A stretch of 31,116 bases of DNA from Candidatus Cloacimonadota bacterium (GCA_023392795.1 JAEWNJ010000126.1:1-31116), one strand, 5' to 3'. Positions 15,501-23,723 are shown, counted from the stretch's first letter. The notes: a model not told the origin generated them from the sequence alone. Numbers and translations: made by a program.

Positions 15501-17130
15501 GGCAGTGGAGTTTCACGTGCTGTATTCTGGGCTCTTACACCAGGTGGGACGTCTGGAAGAGGCATATGCCCAGATCACCAAAGCCCAGACCTATAGCCCG
15601 GACGATTTTACGATCACTCAGAAGCTTGCCGATATCCGGGCCGAACTGCAGGTGAAAGAGCTTAGCCGGGAAGTCATTGAGATCCGCAGCCTTAGCCTGG
15701 ACCCCATCTACCCATCTTTGAATCAGTATTACAGGCTCAATCCCATCGGCACCATCACACTCTACAACACTCGCAATATGAGCGTAACTAACCTATTGCT
15801 AAGTGTTTATGTCCACGAAGTAGGTGCGCGGGTGATGGAATTCCCCATCTCCTCGCTGATTCCCAAGCAAGAGAAGGTGGTGGATATCACCATGGAATTC
15901 AACGATCGCCTCTTTGACCGGGCCCGCAGAGTTCCCATCGAAGTGACGCTTCGCTACGAGTTTGAGGGCAATTCATATCAGCCCAGTCTCAGCTCTCAGA
16001 CACTAGAAATCCTGGATAACAAGGCGATGAACTGGCAATACCGCCGCAGTTTGGCAAGCTTTGTAAATCCCACCGATGAAGCGTTGCGCTACTTTGTACG
16101 TCAAAACATAGTGCAGACCTTCAGCACCGAGTCCAGTCAGATCATCAATCCCAACCTGATCCGCGCTTTGCAGGCCTACAGTTTTTACCGGGCCAATGGC
16201 GTTAGCTTCAGCAACGACACCAGTGTGTCCAATCTCGATGCCGCCAAGTTGGACGAAGTGCAGTATCCCCACCAAACCCTGGCGAGCAAGACCGGAGATT
16301 GTGAAGATCTCCTGGTTCTGATGGCAGGAACCTTGGAATCTCTGGGTACTCCAACCGCCTTCATCGACATTCCGGGGCACGTGATGCTGGCAGTCAATTC
16401 CGGAATGGCTGAGGCGCAGATTAGGCAAAATGGTCTGGAGCCGGAGTACTTTATCGAAAGCCAGGGTGCATGGTGGTTTCCTCTGGAGACCACTCTGATT
16501 GGCAAGGCTGATTTTGTTACCAGTTGGCTCACCGCGATCAGACACTATCGCGAGGTGATCGATAGCGGCTCGATGCCTGAGATCGTGGTGTTTGGTGATG
16601 CGCATCACATTTATCCTCCCTCAAACTATACCAAAGCCATCGACCCCTCCGGATTGCAAAAGCTTGCCGAAGCCAGATCCTTGTATCAGCAGGATCTCGC
16701 CCGCATGGTAAATATGAGCCAGATCAACATTGAACTGGGCTTCATTGCAGCTTTGGAGAAGTACCCAGCTAACAACACGGTGCGCATGCGTTACGCGTTG
16801 TACTGCATTGAGATAAACAAGCTGGATCAGGCCGAAAGACTGCTGAAGGATATCTTGAACCGCGATCCGCAGAGCTTTGATGCGATGATCAATCTGGGAA
16901 ATCTTTACGCGCAAAATGGGCAGATAGTGCAGGCGGAAAAGCAATATCAGGCTGCTCTACCCTTTGCCGCGGGTAAAGAAGATCAGGTGTATCGCAATCT
17001 CTGCCTTTTAACATACAAGAATCTCGATCGCGCTTCGGCGTCTAAATACTTCAATCTCATCAACCGCAAGGAGATCATCCGCGAGGTAGACAGCCAGATC
17101 TATGCGGATCTGATGAATACAGGAGATTAG
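12577..17130 (+). CDS. Large exported propeller-TPR-transglutaminase-like protein
   Basis: A 1517-residue protein with a signal peptide (KRVGLLIVLLISLCCLLTA). Residues about 30-570 show beta-propeller/NHL-type repeats, clearest near 413-455 (SSPKSIVAASDGLLYIADTG, RRIAVFNQ). About 585-660 resembles a fibronectin type III domain. About 665-1025 is a long TPR array. About 1050-1145 looks like a beta-sandwich. About 1170-1330 resembles a transglutaminase-like fold, with GDCEDL (Cys1242), GHVMLAV (His1268) and a WWFPLETT segment where Glu1304 stands in the usual Asp position. A second TPR block closes the protein. A periplasmic or outer-surface scaffold with a possible peptidase or transfer site is inferred. 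FecR-like and cyclase genes follow directly. Confidence 0.8.
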   Translation: MKRVGLLIVLLISLCCLLTAYPQPMGRQSGSKTAPLKISAMTFIGTNLYTADEVRSEVLIYDLLQGTWQASGVKYSSKSRIVDLVVVDSLVYLLDAKSNTISIYQHSGELHAQIKTRGAKELAFKKAKRILVNYQGFIYVMDSMKLYALSKEGMLMATANLDNPVSMSLGEDQIIRVLQHGKNSSEIVSFDLNLVRKSRLAVSNIEKRPNFIIDMAVNAWGDIHVLNSAPISVSKLNSAGQAIPDTRFGSLNRSSAPGNFEAPAILKCSKHESTSLIAIYDTKQQAIHFFQDTEHSSSLTIQRPPYTVRPSLEQTSEPVATDFLADGNAIYRIAKAQMPNSKAKPGPAVVCQNRDGTTQFVTHLASLKDKKVQEFTALAVAGAKLYVLDSKASKVHVFDLATGAYQKSFAQKGNQDGRLSSPKSIVAASDGLLYIADTGNRRIAVFNQYETFVRNIPLLKQIQRPVLLRTSGEELFCLSSDNAIMRMNLKDGKKMSHVLELKEGISSFDLIMDGRMAVLEKAGQKLRIYKGNVREYTYFTKNSTAEFPHFAAVFLIRYDAAKQRLAIMDTKAKNSRCLNFYAALDGAQSIRLALTDDLKVMLSWDESPGIHNWIVKSTGREQTQVHRVNAARYEVQDPPAELLSYQICPVADDGKEGMMSEGVQDHFSYARYLYGIGRYLDAAEAFRESQADIRDARIDPEIVQCHIAEADRLTENQDYERALSELRAASSILGTSETIALKAVNIYKLTLNYLGGVRYLQGVGYQTAQSLFKQFISLHYLANDYSGVINEADHYQRKYGRDEEISRYLAASYEARGDYEDALSEYQEIVSISPGFEDDLKIGELQYQLAQYRAADSHLQLMLTKYPSASLDRVRALLGKCNMQSKNYGIAMDHYRAAILINNNIADYHHGLGMANLYDNHPYEAELSLRRAYTLSPDNALIGLNFAKALERQGKIDAALEVMDAVTTHVAGNQTAVEFHVLYSGLLHQVGRLEEAYAQITKAQTYSPDDFTITQKLADIRAELQVKELSREVIEIRSLSLDPIYPSLNQYYRLNPIGTITLYNTRNMSVTNLLLSVYVHEVGARVMEFPISSLIPKQEKVVDITMEFNDRLFDRARRVPIEVTLRYEFEGNSYQPSLSSQTLEILDNKAMNWQYRRSLASFVNPTDEALRYFVRQNIVQTFSTESSQIINPNLIRALQAYSFYRANGVSFSNDTSVSNLDAAKLDEVQYPHQTLASKTGDCEDLLVLMAGTLESLGTPTAFIDIPGHVMLAVNSGMAEAQIRQNGLEPEYFIESQGAWWFPLETTLIGKADFVTSWLTAIRHYREVIDSGSMPEIVVFGDAHHIYPPSNYTKAIDPSGLQKLAEARSLYQQDLARMVNMSQINIELGFIAALEKYPANNTVRMRYALYCIEINKLDQAERLLKDILNRDPQSFDAMINLGNLYAQNGQIVQAEKQYQAALPFAAGKEDQVYRNLCLLTYKNLDRASASKYFNLINRKEIIREVDSQIYADLMNTGD

Positions 17131-17131
17131 C

Positions 17132-17794
17132 ATGAATAGGTACTTTATACTCATCTGTATGGCAATATCCACGGTAGCCCTTTTCGCTGAAGGGATTGGC
17201 ACGATCAGTTTTGTGCTGGGTACGGTGGAATACCGCCCCAACCAAAACTCAACTTTTGTAAGCGCCACGCGCAACATGAGTGTAGCCTTGGATGGTTTCA
17301 TTCGTACGGGTTTAGACGCGAAAGCTGAGATCATCTTTACTGGCGGCGCTTTGGGTAAAGTGGATGCCAACAAGGTTGTCGGCATTCGCCAGCTGTATGA
17401 AGAAGCCTCAGCCGCGGGTGCCTGGAGCAGCAAAGTGAAACGGCAGCTCAAAAACCTCAGCCTACCCTCAAAAAAAGAGGCGAGTTCTGTGGCGGGTATA
17501 CGCCGCAGCGAGGCTCAGGTGCAGAAAACCAGTGCATACTTCTGGGCGATGCCCGAACAGGCGCTCTTTGAAGACGCCATGGCAAAGTATGAAGCTGGCA
17601 AACTCAGCGAGGCAATCCCCATTTTGGAAAGAGTGATCGAGCAAGATCCTCTGTCCCGCGATGCCGAGCTTAGCCACTTGCTCTTGGGATTGATCCACGA
17701 TGAATTACGGGATCCTGAACAGCGTGATAAACACCTGGGTATTCTGAGAAAGGACTTCCCCCACAGCCAGTTTCTGGATAGCCTGCCTGATTGA
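17132..17794 (+). CDS. FecR-like and TPR-containing exported protein
   Basis: A 220-residue protein with a signal peptide ending near residue 19 (LICMAISTVALFA). Residues about 20-85 resemble the small FecR beta domain (GTISFVLGTVEYRPN, VALDGFIRTGLDAKAEIIFTGG), a fold found in regulators and surface proteins. Residues about 145-215 carry one or two TPR-like helix pairs (ALFEDAMAKYEAGKLSEAI, LSHLLLGLIHDE). A linker rich in Lys and Ser lies between. The ATG is one base after the previous stop, with AGGAGA inside the end of the upstream gene, and its TGA overlaps the cyclase ATG, so the three genes are translationally coupled. FecR-fold proteins paired with CHASE2 cyclases are a recurring arrangement, suggesting that it is the extracytoplasmic input partner (inference). 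Confidence 0.75.
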   Translation: MNRYFILICMAISTVALFAEGIGTISFVLGTVEYRPNQNSTFVSATRNMSVALDGFIRTGLDAKAEIIFTGGALGKVDANKVVGIRQLYEEASAAGAWSSKVKRQLKNLSLPSKKEASSVAGIRRSEAQVQKTSAYFWAMPEQALFEDAMAKYEAGKLSEAIPILERVIEQDPLSRDAELSHLLLGLIHDELRDPEQRDKHLGILRKDFPHSQFLDSLPD

Positions 17795-19962
17795 TGAAAC
17801 TGAAGTATCGCAGGCCACTGATCGTCCTCGCGGTAATGCTGCTATGCCTTTTGCTGCATAGCCTGCCTGTCTCCAAACAGCTACTGGAGATCCTGAAGCT
17901 ACGCAGTTACGATCTCATTTTAGACATCTTCAATGCCCATTCCGATCGCGATTCCCAGCCTGTGATCGAGGATGTGGTGATCGTGGACATTGATGAGGAA
18001 AGCATCAGCCGTCTGGGACAATTCTCTTCCTGGCCCAGTCTCTATTTCGCTGACCTGGTGGATAGCCTTGCCAATGATGCCCCCGTTCTCATCGCCTTCG
18101 ACGTATTTTTCACCGAGTCGGACAGTCTTAATGCCTATGGCAGGCAGCGCCTTACAGAGCATCTAAAGGCACAGGGATTCAACCCCCGCTCACTCTTGGA
18201 CCACCTCAGTGGCGATCAAGATTTTGCCCGCGCGCTCAGCGAGGCAGGAAATGCCTATCTGGGGATGTTCAATAGCTCCGCTTCTTCTCCGGTTAACTAT
18301 TTGCCCGCCAACCTCAAGGCTTGGAGAGTACCAGGGATGCCTGCTACGCCAGTTTCCAATCCCAAGGCTCCTACCTCCCTTTTGGCAGATGCAGTGTATG
18401 GTATTGGATTTGCCCACATCGAACCGGACATCAGCGGGATTGTTCACGATTATCCGCTCTTTTTCCGCTATGAGGACATGCTGTATGTAAACTTTTCCTT
18501 TCAGGCTTGTTTGGACTTGCTGGGGATAGATCAGATACGGCGTGACGGCGGGTTATGTCTGCTCTCAGACGGCTCTGAGGTGATGAAGCTTCCTCTGGAT
18601 GCCAGGGGGAAATTCTTTCTAAACTACTATGGAAAATCCCATCGCTTCCGCTATATATCATTTTCAGATGTGCTCTTTGGGCGCATTGAGGATGGTTTTT
18701 TTGCCGATAAAATCGTGCTTGTCGGCTCCAGCGCGGCGGGGTTGAGGGACATTAAAAGCAGTCCCTTGCAAACGGATTATCCCGGAGTGGAGCTACATGC
18801 CACCATGATGATGAACCTCCTGGAGGGAGATTTTGTACATTGGCTGCCCCAATGGCTCACCTGGCTCATCTCGCTCATACTGCTGGTTCTGGTATCATTA
18901 TCCATCCGCTATCTCAAACCTTTGCAGTCCCTTACAATATTCGTTCTGTCTTCTGGGCTGCTCTTCTTCGTCTTTGTTCTGTCCTTTTCCATCCATCGCC
19001 TCAGCCTGGACTATAGCGTAATCATGCTTCCCTGGCTGTTGGGTTACCTGTCTCTTCAGGTACACGAATCGCAGCTGCAATACTCCGAAAAGAAGAAGGT
19101 ACGCAACGCATTCGAGCATTATGTGTCCAAATCCGTGATCTCGCAGATCATGAAAGTGAATGATCCGCTCAGGGTGGGCGGCATTCGGTGTCAGGCGGCC
19201 ATCCTGTTCTGTGATATCCGCAGCTTTAGCACGATATGCGAGAAGCTTCCTGCCGAGGCTGTCAGCGACTTTCTGCATGAGCATTTTAACCGCTGTACCA
19301 GAGTGGTTACCGAACATTACGGCACTCTGGATAAGTACATTGGCGATGCGCTGCTGGCGCTGTTCAATGTGCCTCTTCCCAAGCCGGATTACTGTAGAGA
19401 TGCCTGTCTTGCTGCTCTGGGAATAATTGCCGAGGCTGATAGATTACAAGGAGAATACGCGTCTCATCCCACGCTTAGTTCATTCCGGGTCGGAGTCGGC
19501 ATTGCCAGCGGGGAGATCATCGCTGGGAACTTCGGTTCGGACGAGATCTTCAATTACACCGGGATCGGGGATCGCATGAACCTCGCCTCACGGCTGGAAA
19601 GCCTGAATAAGGTCTATCTCAGTTCTATCATCATCGATGCCGCCACTTATGAGGCGGTGAAGGAGCATTATCTTTGTCGCCACCTTGATCGCGTCTGCGT
19701 GAAGGGCAAAGGTGAGCCCATCGATATCTATGAGTTGCTCTGCCCGATCAATGCAGCCAGCCCTGCCCTGAACTCATTCTGTGCCGCCTACGACGAGGCG
19801 GTTGCTGCCTTGATTGCCGGCAACAAGGATTGCGCGGCAAAGCTGTTTGGTAGATGCCTGATCATGAATCCTGAGGATTATCCCTCGCATCTCATGCTCC
19901 ACAGGATGAAGGATATTGACTGGCAGTGCTGGGATGGCATCTGGCGTTTTGAGAATAAGTGA
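17794..19962 (+). CDS. CHASE2-domain class III nucleotide (adenylate) cyclase
   Basis: A 722-residue membrane sensor. An N-terminal transmembrane helix (about 8-25) leads to an extracytoplasmic CHASE2 domain (about 35-340), then three transmembrane helices (about 350-425), then a class III cyclase domain. Catalytic residues are present: metal aspartates Asp474 (FCDIR) and Asp518 (YIGDAL), base-selecting Lys514 and Thr589 (YTGIGD), and transition-state Asn596 and Arg600 (MNLASRLE). The Lys/Thr pair points to cAMP formation and the class IIIb type. A TPR-like tail of about 80 residues follows. The ATG at 17794 overlaps the preceding stop; the TTG three bases earlier is not needed. The output would be a diffusible second messenger, with no effector in the window. 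Confidence 0.9.
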   Translation: MKLKYRRPLIVLAVMLLCLLLHSLPVSKQLLEILKLRSYDLILDIFNAHSDRDSQPVIEDVVIVDIDEESISRLGQFSSWPSLYFADLVDSLANDAPVLIAFDVFFTESDSLNAYGRQRLTEHLKAQGFNPRSLLDHLSGDQDFARALSEAGNAYLGMFNSSASSPVNYLPANLKAWRVPGMPATPVSNPKAPTSLLADAVYGIGFAHIEPDISGIVHDYPLFFRYEDMLYVNFSFQACLDLLGIDQIRRDGGLCLLSDGSEVMKLPLDARGKFFLNYYGKSHRFRYISFSDVLFGRIEDGFFADKIVLVGSSAAGLRDIKSSPLQTDYPGVELHATMMMNLLEGDFVHWLPQWLTWLISLILLVLVSLSIRYLKPLQSLTIFVLSSGLLFFVFVLSFSIHRLSLDYSVIMLPWLLGYLSLQVHESQLQYSEKKKVRNAFEHYVSKSVISQIMKVNDPLRVGGIRCQAAILFCDIRSFSTICEKLPAEAVSDFLHEHFNRCTRVVTEHYGTLDKYIGDALLALFNVPLPKPDYCRDACLAALGIIAEADRLQGEYASHPTLSSFRVGVGIASGEIIAGNFGSDEIFNYTGIGDRMNLASRLESLNKVYLSSIIIDAATYEAVKEHYLCRHLDRVCVKGKGEPIDIYELLCPINAASPALNSFCAAYDEAVAALIAGNKDCAAKLFGRCLIMNPEDYPSHLMLHRMKDIDWQCWDGIWRFENK

Positions 19963-20052
19963 CCAAAAGATCATTTTCTTCGCACCATACGGGTATTAAA
20001 CATCCCATCCTGCCTGGTTTCTTGCCCCCTTTGGTCTCTTGAACATGAGTTA

Positions 20053-20101
20053 ATCAAGCCCCAATCAAGCCTTAATAGTTAAGGCTTGATGAGAGCTTGA
20101 T
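20053..20101. repeat. Nested inverted repeat built from four ATCAAGC units
   Basis: Two direct ATCAAGC units (20053-20059 and 20064-20070) are followed by two inverted GCTTGAT units (20084-20090 and 20095-20101). The inner pair extends to perfect 12-base arms, ATCAAGCCTTAA and TTAAGGCTTGAT, separated by only TAG. The outer 7-base arms are separated from the inner ones by CCCA and GAGA. The whole could fold into a 19-bp interrupted stem. Confidence 0.85.
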
Positions 20102-20114
20102 AAAGAAGTTACTA

Positions 20115-20162
20115 ACGCCGTCAAGAGAGCGATGAGCCAGGCATGAGTCCCTTGGTCGGCGT
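20115..20162. repeat. Second inverted repeat, possible RNA stem
   Basis: ACGCCG plus CAAG (20115-20125) can pair with CTTG plus CGGCGT (20151-20162), giving about 10 pairs around a 25-base loop. GTCAAG at 20120-20125 could alternatively pair with CTTGAC at 20201-20206, so two exclusive folds are possible. Confidence 0.5.
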
Positions 20163-20270
20163 AAAGTTCCCAGATGCCGTTCGGCAGAGGTCATGGATGG
20201 CTTGACTTCCTCAAACAGGCCTCATTCGCAGTATTCCGGATGTTTCAGAACGATGGAAGGAATATTGTGC

Positions 20271-20298
20271 TTGTCATATCCCAAAGATAGCATATCAT
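20271..20298 (+). promoter_or_regulatory. pdhA: Sigma70-type promoter of the dehydrogenase operon
   Basis: TTGTCA (20271-20276) and TATCAT (20293-20298) each match 5 of 6 consensus positions and are separated by 16 bases. The ribosome-binding site AAGGTGG (20322-20328) and the ATG at 20335 follow, so the leader would be about 30 bases and would exclude the upstream stems. Confidence 0.6.
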
Positions 20299-20334
20299 AT
20301 AGATAGGAAATATAAATCAACAAGGTGGTTACCA

Positions 20335-21432
20335 ATGATAGACCTGAACACTTTAGATAAATACAATCCACTAAAGGATATAGCATATCAGTTGATCGAC
20401 GATGAGGGCAAGCCGCTGGACAAAAAGTGGCAGCCCATACTGAACAACGACGAGATAATGCGCGCTTACAGGGATCTTCTGTTCGAGCGCACCGCGGATC
20501 TGATGGCTGTGAGTTACCAGCGGCAGGGGCGAATGTACACCTATCCGCCGAATCTGGGTCAGGAAGCAATCCATATCGCAGCGGGTATGGTAACGAAGAA
20601 ACAGGACTGGCTGGTACCGGCATTTAGAGAACTGGGTGCCTGGCTTGCCAAGGGAGTTACTCTGCGTGAGATCTTTCTTTACTTCAAGGGTAATGAAGAT
20701 GGCTCCCGCTTTCAGGATGCCCCGCGCATGCTTCCGGTCTCTGTGCCGATAGCCTCGCAATTGGTACACGCAGCGGGCATAGGTTATGCCATGAAGTACC
20801 AGCAAGAGAAAGACGTAGCTGTCTTTGCCTATGTGGGCGATGGCGGTACTTCTGAGGGTGATTTTCATGAAGCGCTGAACTTTGCCGCGGTATGGGAAGC
20901 TCCGGTGGTGTTTGTGGTGCAAAACAATCAATTTGCCATCTCCGTACCCCTGAAAATGCAAACCAGATCGCTCAATCTGGCTGTGAAAGGCATCGCATAT
21001 GATGTTCCCTCTCTCATGGTGGATGGCAACGATTTCTTTGCCATGCACGAAGCTCTCAGCTATGCCCGTGAACACGCGGTGAGTGGTAAAGGACCATTCC
21101 TCATAGAAGCTCGCACCTATCGCGCCGGAGCGCATACTACCAGCGATGATCCTACCAAATATCGCAGCAAGGAAGAAGAAGAGCTCTGGGCAGAAAAAGA
21201 TCCGTTGAAACGCCTAAAAGGATATATCACCCAGGCTGGAATCGGCAATTTTGAAACGGAAGATGAATTGATAGCGGAGTTTAAAAAACGCATCGACAGC
21301 GAGTTTGAAGCGGCTGAGCAGCATCCGGATTACAAGATCGAAGACGTGTTTGGCTTCATGTATCAGGAAATGCCCGATGAGCTGAAAAGACAGAAAAATA
21401 TCTACGAAAACTATCTGGGAGCTGTAAAATGA
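20335..21432 (+). CDS. pdhA: 2-oxoacid (pyruvate-type) dehydrogenase E1 component, alpha subunit
   Basis: A 365-residue thiamine-diphosphate enzyme subunit that decarboxylates the 2-oxoacid and passes the acyl group to lipoyl-E2. The TDP motif runs from GDGGTSEGDF (168-177) to QNN (196-198). The RTYRAGAHTTSDDPTKYR segment is the conserved loop that carries phosphorylation sites in mitochondrial enzymes. The QRQGRMYTYPPNLGQEA segment near the N-terminus resembles pyruvate rather than branched-chain enzymes, but the substrate cannot be fixed from sequence alone. It starts behind AAGGTGG and overlaps the E1beta gene by four bases (ATGA), so the two subunits are translationally coupled. Length is normal for separate-subunit E1. 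Confidence 0.92.
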   Translation: MIDLNTLDKYNPLKDIAYQLIDDEGKPLDKKWQPILNNDEIMRAYRDLLFERTADLMAVSYQRQGRMYTYPPNLGQEAIHIAAGMVTKKQDWLVPAFRELGAWLAKGVTLREIFLYFKGNEDGSRFQDAPRMLPVSVPIASQLVHAAGIGYAMKYQQEKDVAVFAYVGDGGTSEGDFHEALNFAAVWEAPVVFVVQNNQFAISVPLKMQTRSLNLAVKGIAYDVPSLMVDGNDFFAMHEALSYAREHAVSGKGPFLIEARTYRAGAHTTSDDPTKYRSKEEEELWAEKDPLKRLKGYITQAGIGNFETEDELIAEFKKRIDSEFEAAEQHPDYKIEDVFGFMYQEMPDELKRQKNIYENYLGAVK

Positions 21433-22406
21433 AAGTGATGAATCTGGTACAAGCGATAAACGATGCGCTGGATCTGAAGCTAGCGGAAGATAAAAACGTG
21501 GTGGTGTATGGTGAGGACGTGGGCGTGGAAGGTGGTGTCTTCAGAGTAACTGAAGGATTGCAGGTAAAACACGGTGCAGACAGAGTCTTTGATAGTCCTC
21601 TGGCGGAATCCGGCATCGCTGGCAGTGCTTTGGGGATGGCGATATCCGGCATGAAGCCTGTGATCGAGATGCAATTTGACGGCTTCGTCTTCCCGGCGAT
21701 GAATCAAATCCTCAGCCATATCGCCAGGTTCCGAAATCGTACGCGCGGCAAGTTTAGCGTACCTATGGTAATCCGCATCCCCTACGGCGGAGGTATAAAC
21801 GCACTTGAGCACCACAGCGAGAGTCCGGAAGCCTATTTCGGGCATACTCCCGGTTTGAAGGTAGTAATTCCCTCCACTCCATACGATGCAAAAGGCATGC
21901 TGATCGCAGCGATTGAAGATCCTGATCCGGTAATCTTCATGGAACCCAAGCGCATCTATCGTGCGGTGAAGCAAGAAGTTCCTGAAGAGAAATACATCCT
22001 GCCCCTGGACAAGGCAAAAGTGTTGCAAGCAGGTGAACAGATCACCGTGATCGCCTATGGGGCGATGATCCGCGAAGCGCAAAAGGCCATCGCCATTGCC
22101 AAGCAAAAGGGATATAGCGTGGAATTGATTGATCTACGCAGCATCTGGCCGATTGATCGCGAAACAATATCGCTGTCAGTGCGAAAAACCGGACGCGCAC
22201 TGGTGGTGACGGAAGCTCCGCAGAGTTATGGCCCAGCAGCAGAACTGATTAGCATTATCAACGAAGAAGCCTTCCTCTCCCTGGAAGCGCCGCCCTCCCG
22301 TCTAACCGGTTTTGATACGGTGATCCCGCTTCCCTTGGGTGAAAAGCACTATATGATCAGCCCGGAACGGATCGCCCACGAAATCGAACGACTCATCAAG
22401 TACTAG
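21429..22406 (+). CDS. pdhB: 2-oxoacid (pyruvate-type) dehydrogenase E1 component, beta subunit
   Basis: A 325-residue partner of E1alpha, of the usual length. Family landmarks are VVVYGEDVGVEGGVFRVTEG (about 24-43), FDSPLAESGIAGSALGMA, EMQFDGFVFPAMNQI, IPYGGGINALEHHSESPEA and the C-terminal transketolase domain with VVTEAPQSYGPAAE. The EDVG glutamate that activates thiamine diphosphate is present. It overlaps the E1alpha stop and ends 12 bases before the E2 gene, which has its own AGGAGA ribosome-binding site. Together the subunits would form an alpha2beta2 E1. Confidence 0.93.
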   Translation: MKVMNLVQAINDALDLKLAEDKNVVVYGEDVGVEGGVFRVTEGLQVKHGADRVFDSPLAESGIAGSALGMAISGMKPVIEMQFDGFVFPAMNQILSHIARFRNRTRGKFSVPMVIRIPYGGGINALEHHSESPEAYFGHTPGLKVVIPSTPYDAKGMLIAAIEDPDPVIFMEPKRIYRAVKQEVPEEKYILPLDKAKVLQAGEQITVIAYGAMIREAQKAIAIAKQKGYSVELIDLRSIWPIDRETISLSVRKTGRALVVTEAPQSYGPAAELISIINEEAFLSLEAPPSRLTGFDTVIPLPLGEKHYMISPERIAHEIERLIKY

Positions 22407-22418
22407 GAGAAGTGAATC

Positions 22419-23723
22419 ATGCGTTATATATTTAAATTTCCGGATATCGGCGAAGGCCTGGAAGAAGGCAAGATAATCGAGTGGTACGTACAAAAAGGAC
22501 AAAGCATCTCCAGCGGCGAAGCTCTGGTGAAGATGGAAACAGACAAAGTGGTAACCGATATTCCTTCTCCAAAAAGTGGAATAGTCGCCGTGACCTATGG
22601 TGGAATTGGCGACACTGTAAAGGTGGGTAATGCCCTGGTGGAGATCGAGATCGAAGGTGTGGATGGCGCTCAGGCTCAGGCCTTAGCCCACGAAGAGAGC
22701 AAGAAAACTGGATCCGAAGTGGTCGCGGAGAAAGGCTTTGGCGTGGTAGGAACCCTGGAAGTGGCGGGAGATGGGGCATATCTTCCTGCTGGTGACGAGG
22801 GTCTCACAGCCGCTAAAACGACCTCAGAATTGAAGAAAGTATTGGCGACCCCTGTGGCCAGGGCCATGGCGAAGGAACTGGGGATCAATATCAACGAAGT
22901 GAAGGGAAGCGGTCCTGCCGGTAGAGTAACGAAAAAGGACATTCAAAGCCATCGCAGCTCTTCGCAACCTCAAGCTCCCTCACCGGTTCAAAGTAGTTCA
23001 GAAGAAAGGTATCGTTTCGAAAGCCTTTCCACCATCCGCAAGACCATTGCCAAAAACATGCTGCGCAGCAAGCAGAACGCCGCGCACATGAGTGTGATGG
23101 ACGAAGTGGAGGTAAGCGAACTTGTGGCTGCTCGTGCCCGCATCAATGAAGCTCTGGCGGATAAACAAATGCGGCTTAGCTATCTGCCTTTTATCATCAA
23201 AGCGGTTGCCAGAGCCTTAAAAAACCATCCTGTGCTGAATGCCGAATTGGATCTGGAACAGGAGCGCATCATATACAAGAACTACATCAATATCGGTATC
23301 GCCATGGACGCAGATGAAGGCCTGGTGGTCCCTGTAATCCGTGATGCGGATCAGAAATCCCTGCTGCAGGTTGCTGCGGATCTGAGAGATCTCATGGATC
23401 GGGCGAAGAATCGTAAACTGAGTCTGGACGATCTAAAGGATGGAACTTTCAGTATCACATCCTATGGGTCCATCGGCGGATACTTCGCGGTTCCAGTGAT
23501 CAATTATCCCCAGGTTGGCATATTTGGCGTAGGCCGCATGGTCGAGAAACCCATCGTAAAGGATCATCAGATTGCCATCGGTAATATGTTGCCCATCAGT
23601 ATGAGTGTGGATCACCGCATCGTGGATGGGGGAGAAGTGGCCAGATTCCTCAATGAAGTGCTTGGCTATCTGAAAGATCCGCTGTTGTTACTGGCATTTG
23701 AAGGAGCTTACAATGGCATATGA
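22419..23723 (+). CDS. pdhC: Dihydrolipoamide acyltransferase (E2)
   Basis: A 434-residue E2 with a single lipoyl domain (about 1-80, lipoyl Lys43 in METDKVVTD), an Ala/Gly-rich linker, a peripheral-subunit-binding domain (about 142-176, TPVARAMAKEL, SGPAGRVTKKDI), a second linker rich in Ser and Pro, and the acyltransferase domain ending with SVDHRIVDGGE, where His399 and Asp403 are the catalytic pair. It transfers the acyl group to CoA and forms the core of the complex. The first linker (about 80-140) contains an unusual GDGAYLPAGDEG stretch. Its last 11 bases overlap the E3 gene. Confidence 0.93.
   Translation: MRYIFKFPDIGEGLEEGKIIEWYVQKGQSISSGEALVKMETDKVVTDIPSPKSGIVAVTYGGIGDTVKVGNALVEIEIEGVDGAQAQALAHEESKKTGSEVVAEKGFGVVGTLEVAGDGAYLPAGDEGLTAAKTTSELKKVLATPVARAMAKELGININEVKGSGPAGRVTKKDIQSHRSSSQPQAPSPVQSSSEERYRFESLSTIRKTIAKNMLRSKQNAAHMSVMDEVEVSELVAARARINEALADKQMRLSYLPFIIKAVARALKNHPVLNAELDLEQERIIYKNYINIGIAMDADEGLVVPVIRDADQKSLLQVAADLRDLMDRAKNRKLSLDDLKDGTFSITSYGSIGGYFAVPVINYPQVGIFGVGRMVEKPIVKDHQIAIGNMLPISMSVDHRIVDGGEVARFLNEVLGYLKDPLLLLAFEGAYNGI

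Larger units (their letters stand above)
19963..20334. other. Structured gene-free region before the 2-oxoacid dehydrogenase operon
   Basis: No believable gene lies in these 372 bases. They contain a nested inverted repeat (20053-20101), a second long-range stem (20115-20162), a small GCC-GGC hairpin (20175-20186) and, at the right end, a promoter with both boxes near consensus. The mix of strong stems without a terminal T-run suggests either a regulatory RNA or a small dispersed repeat rather than a simple terminator. Confidence 0.55.
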
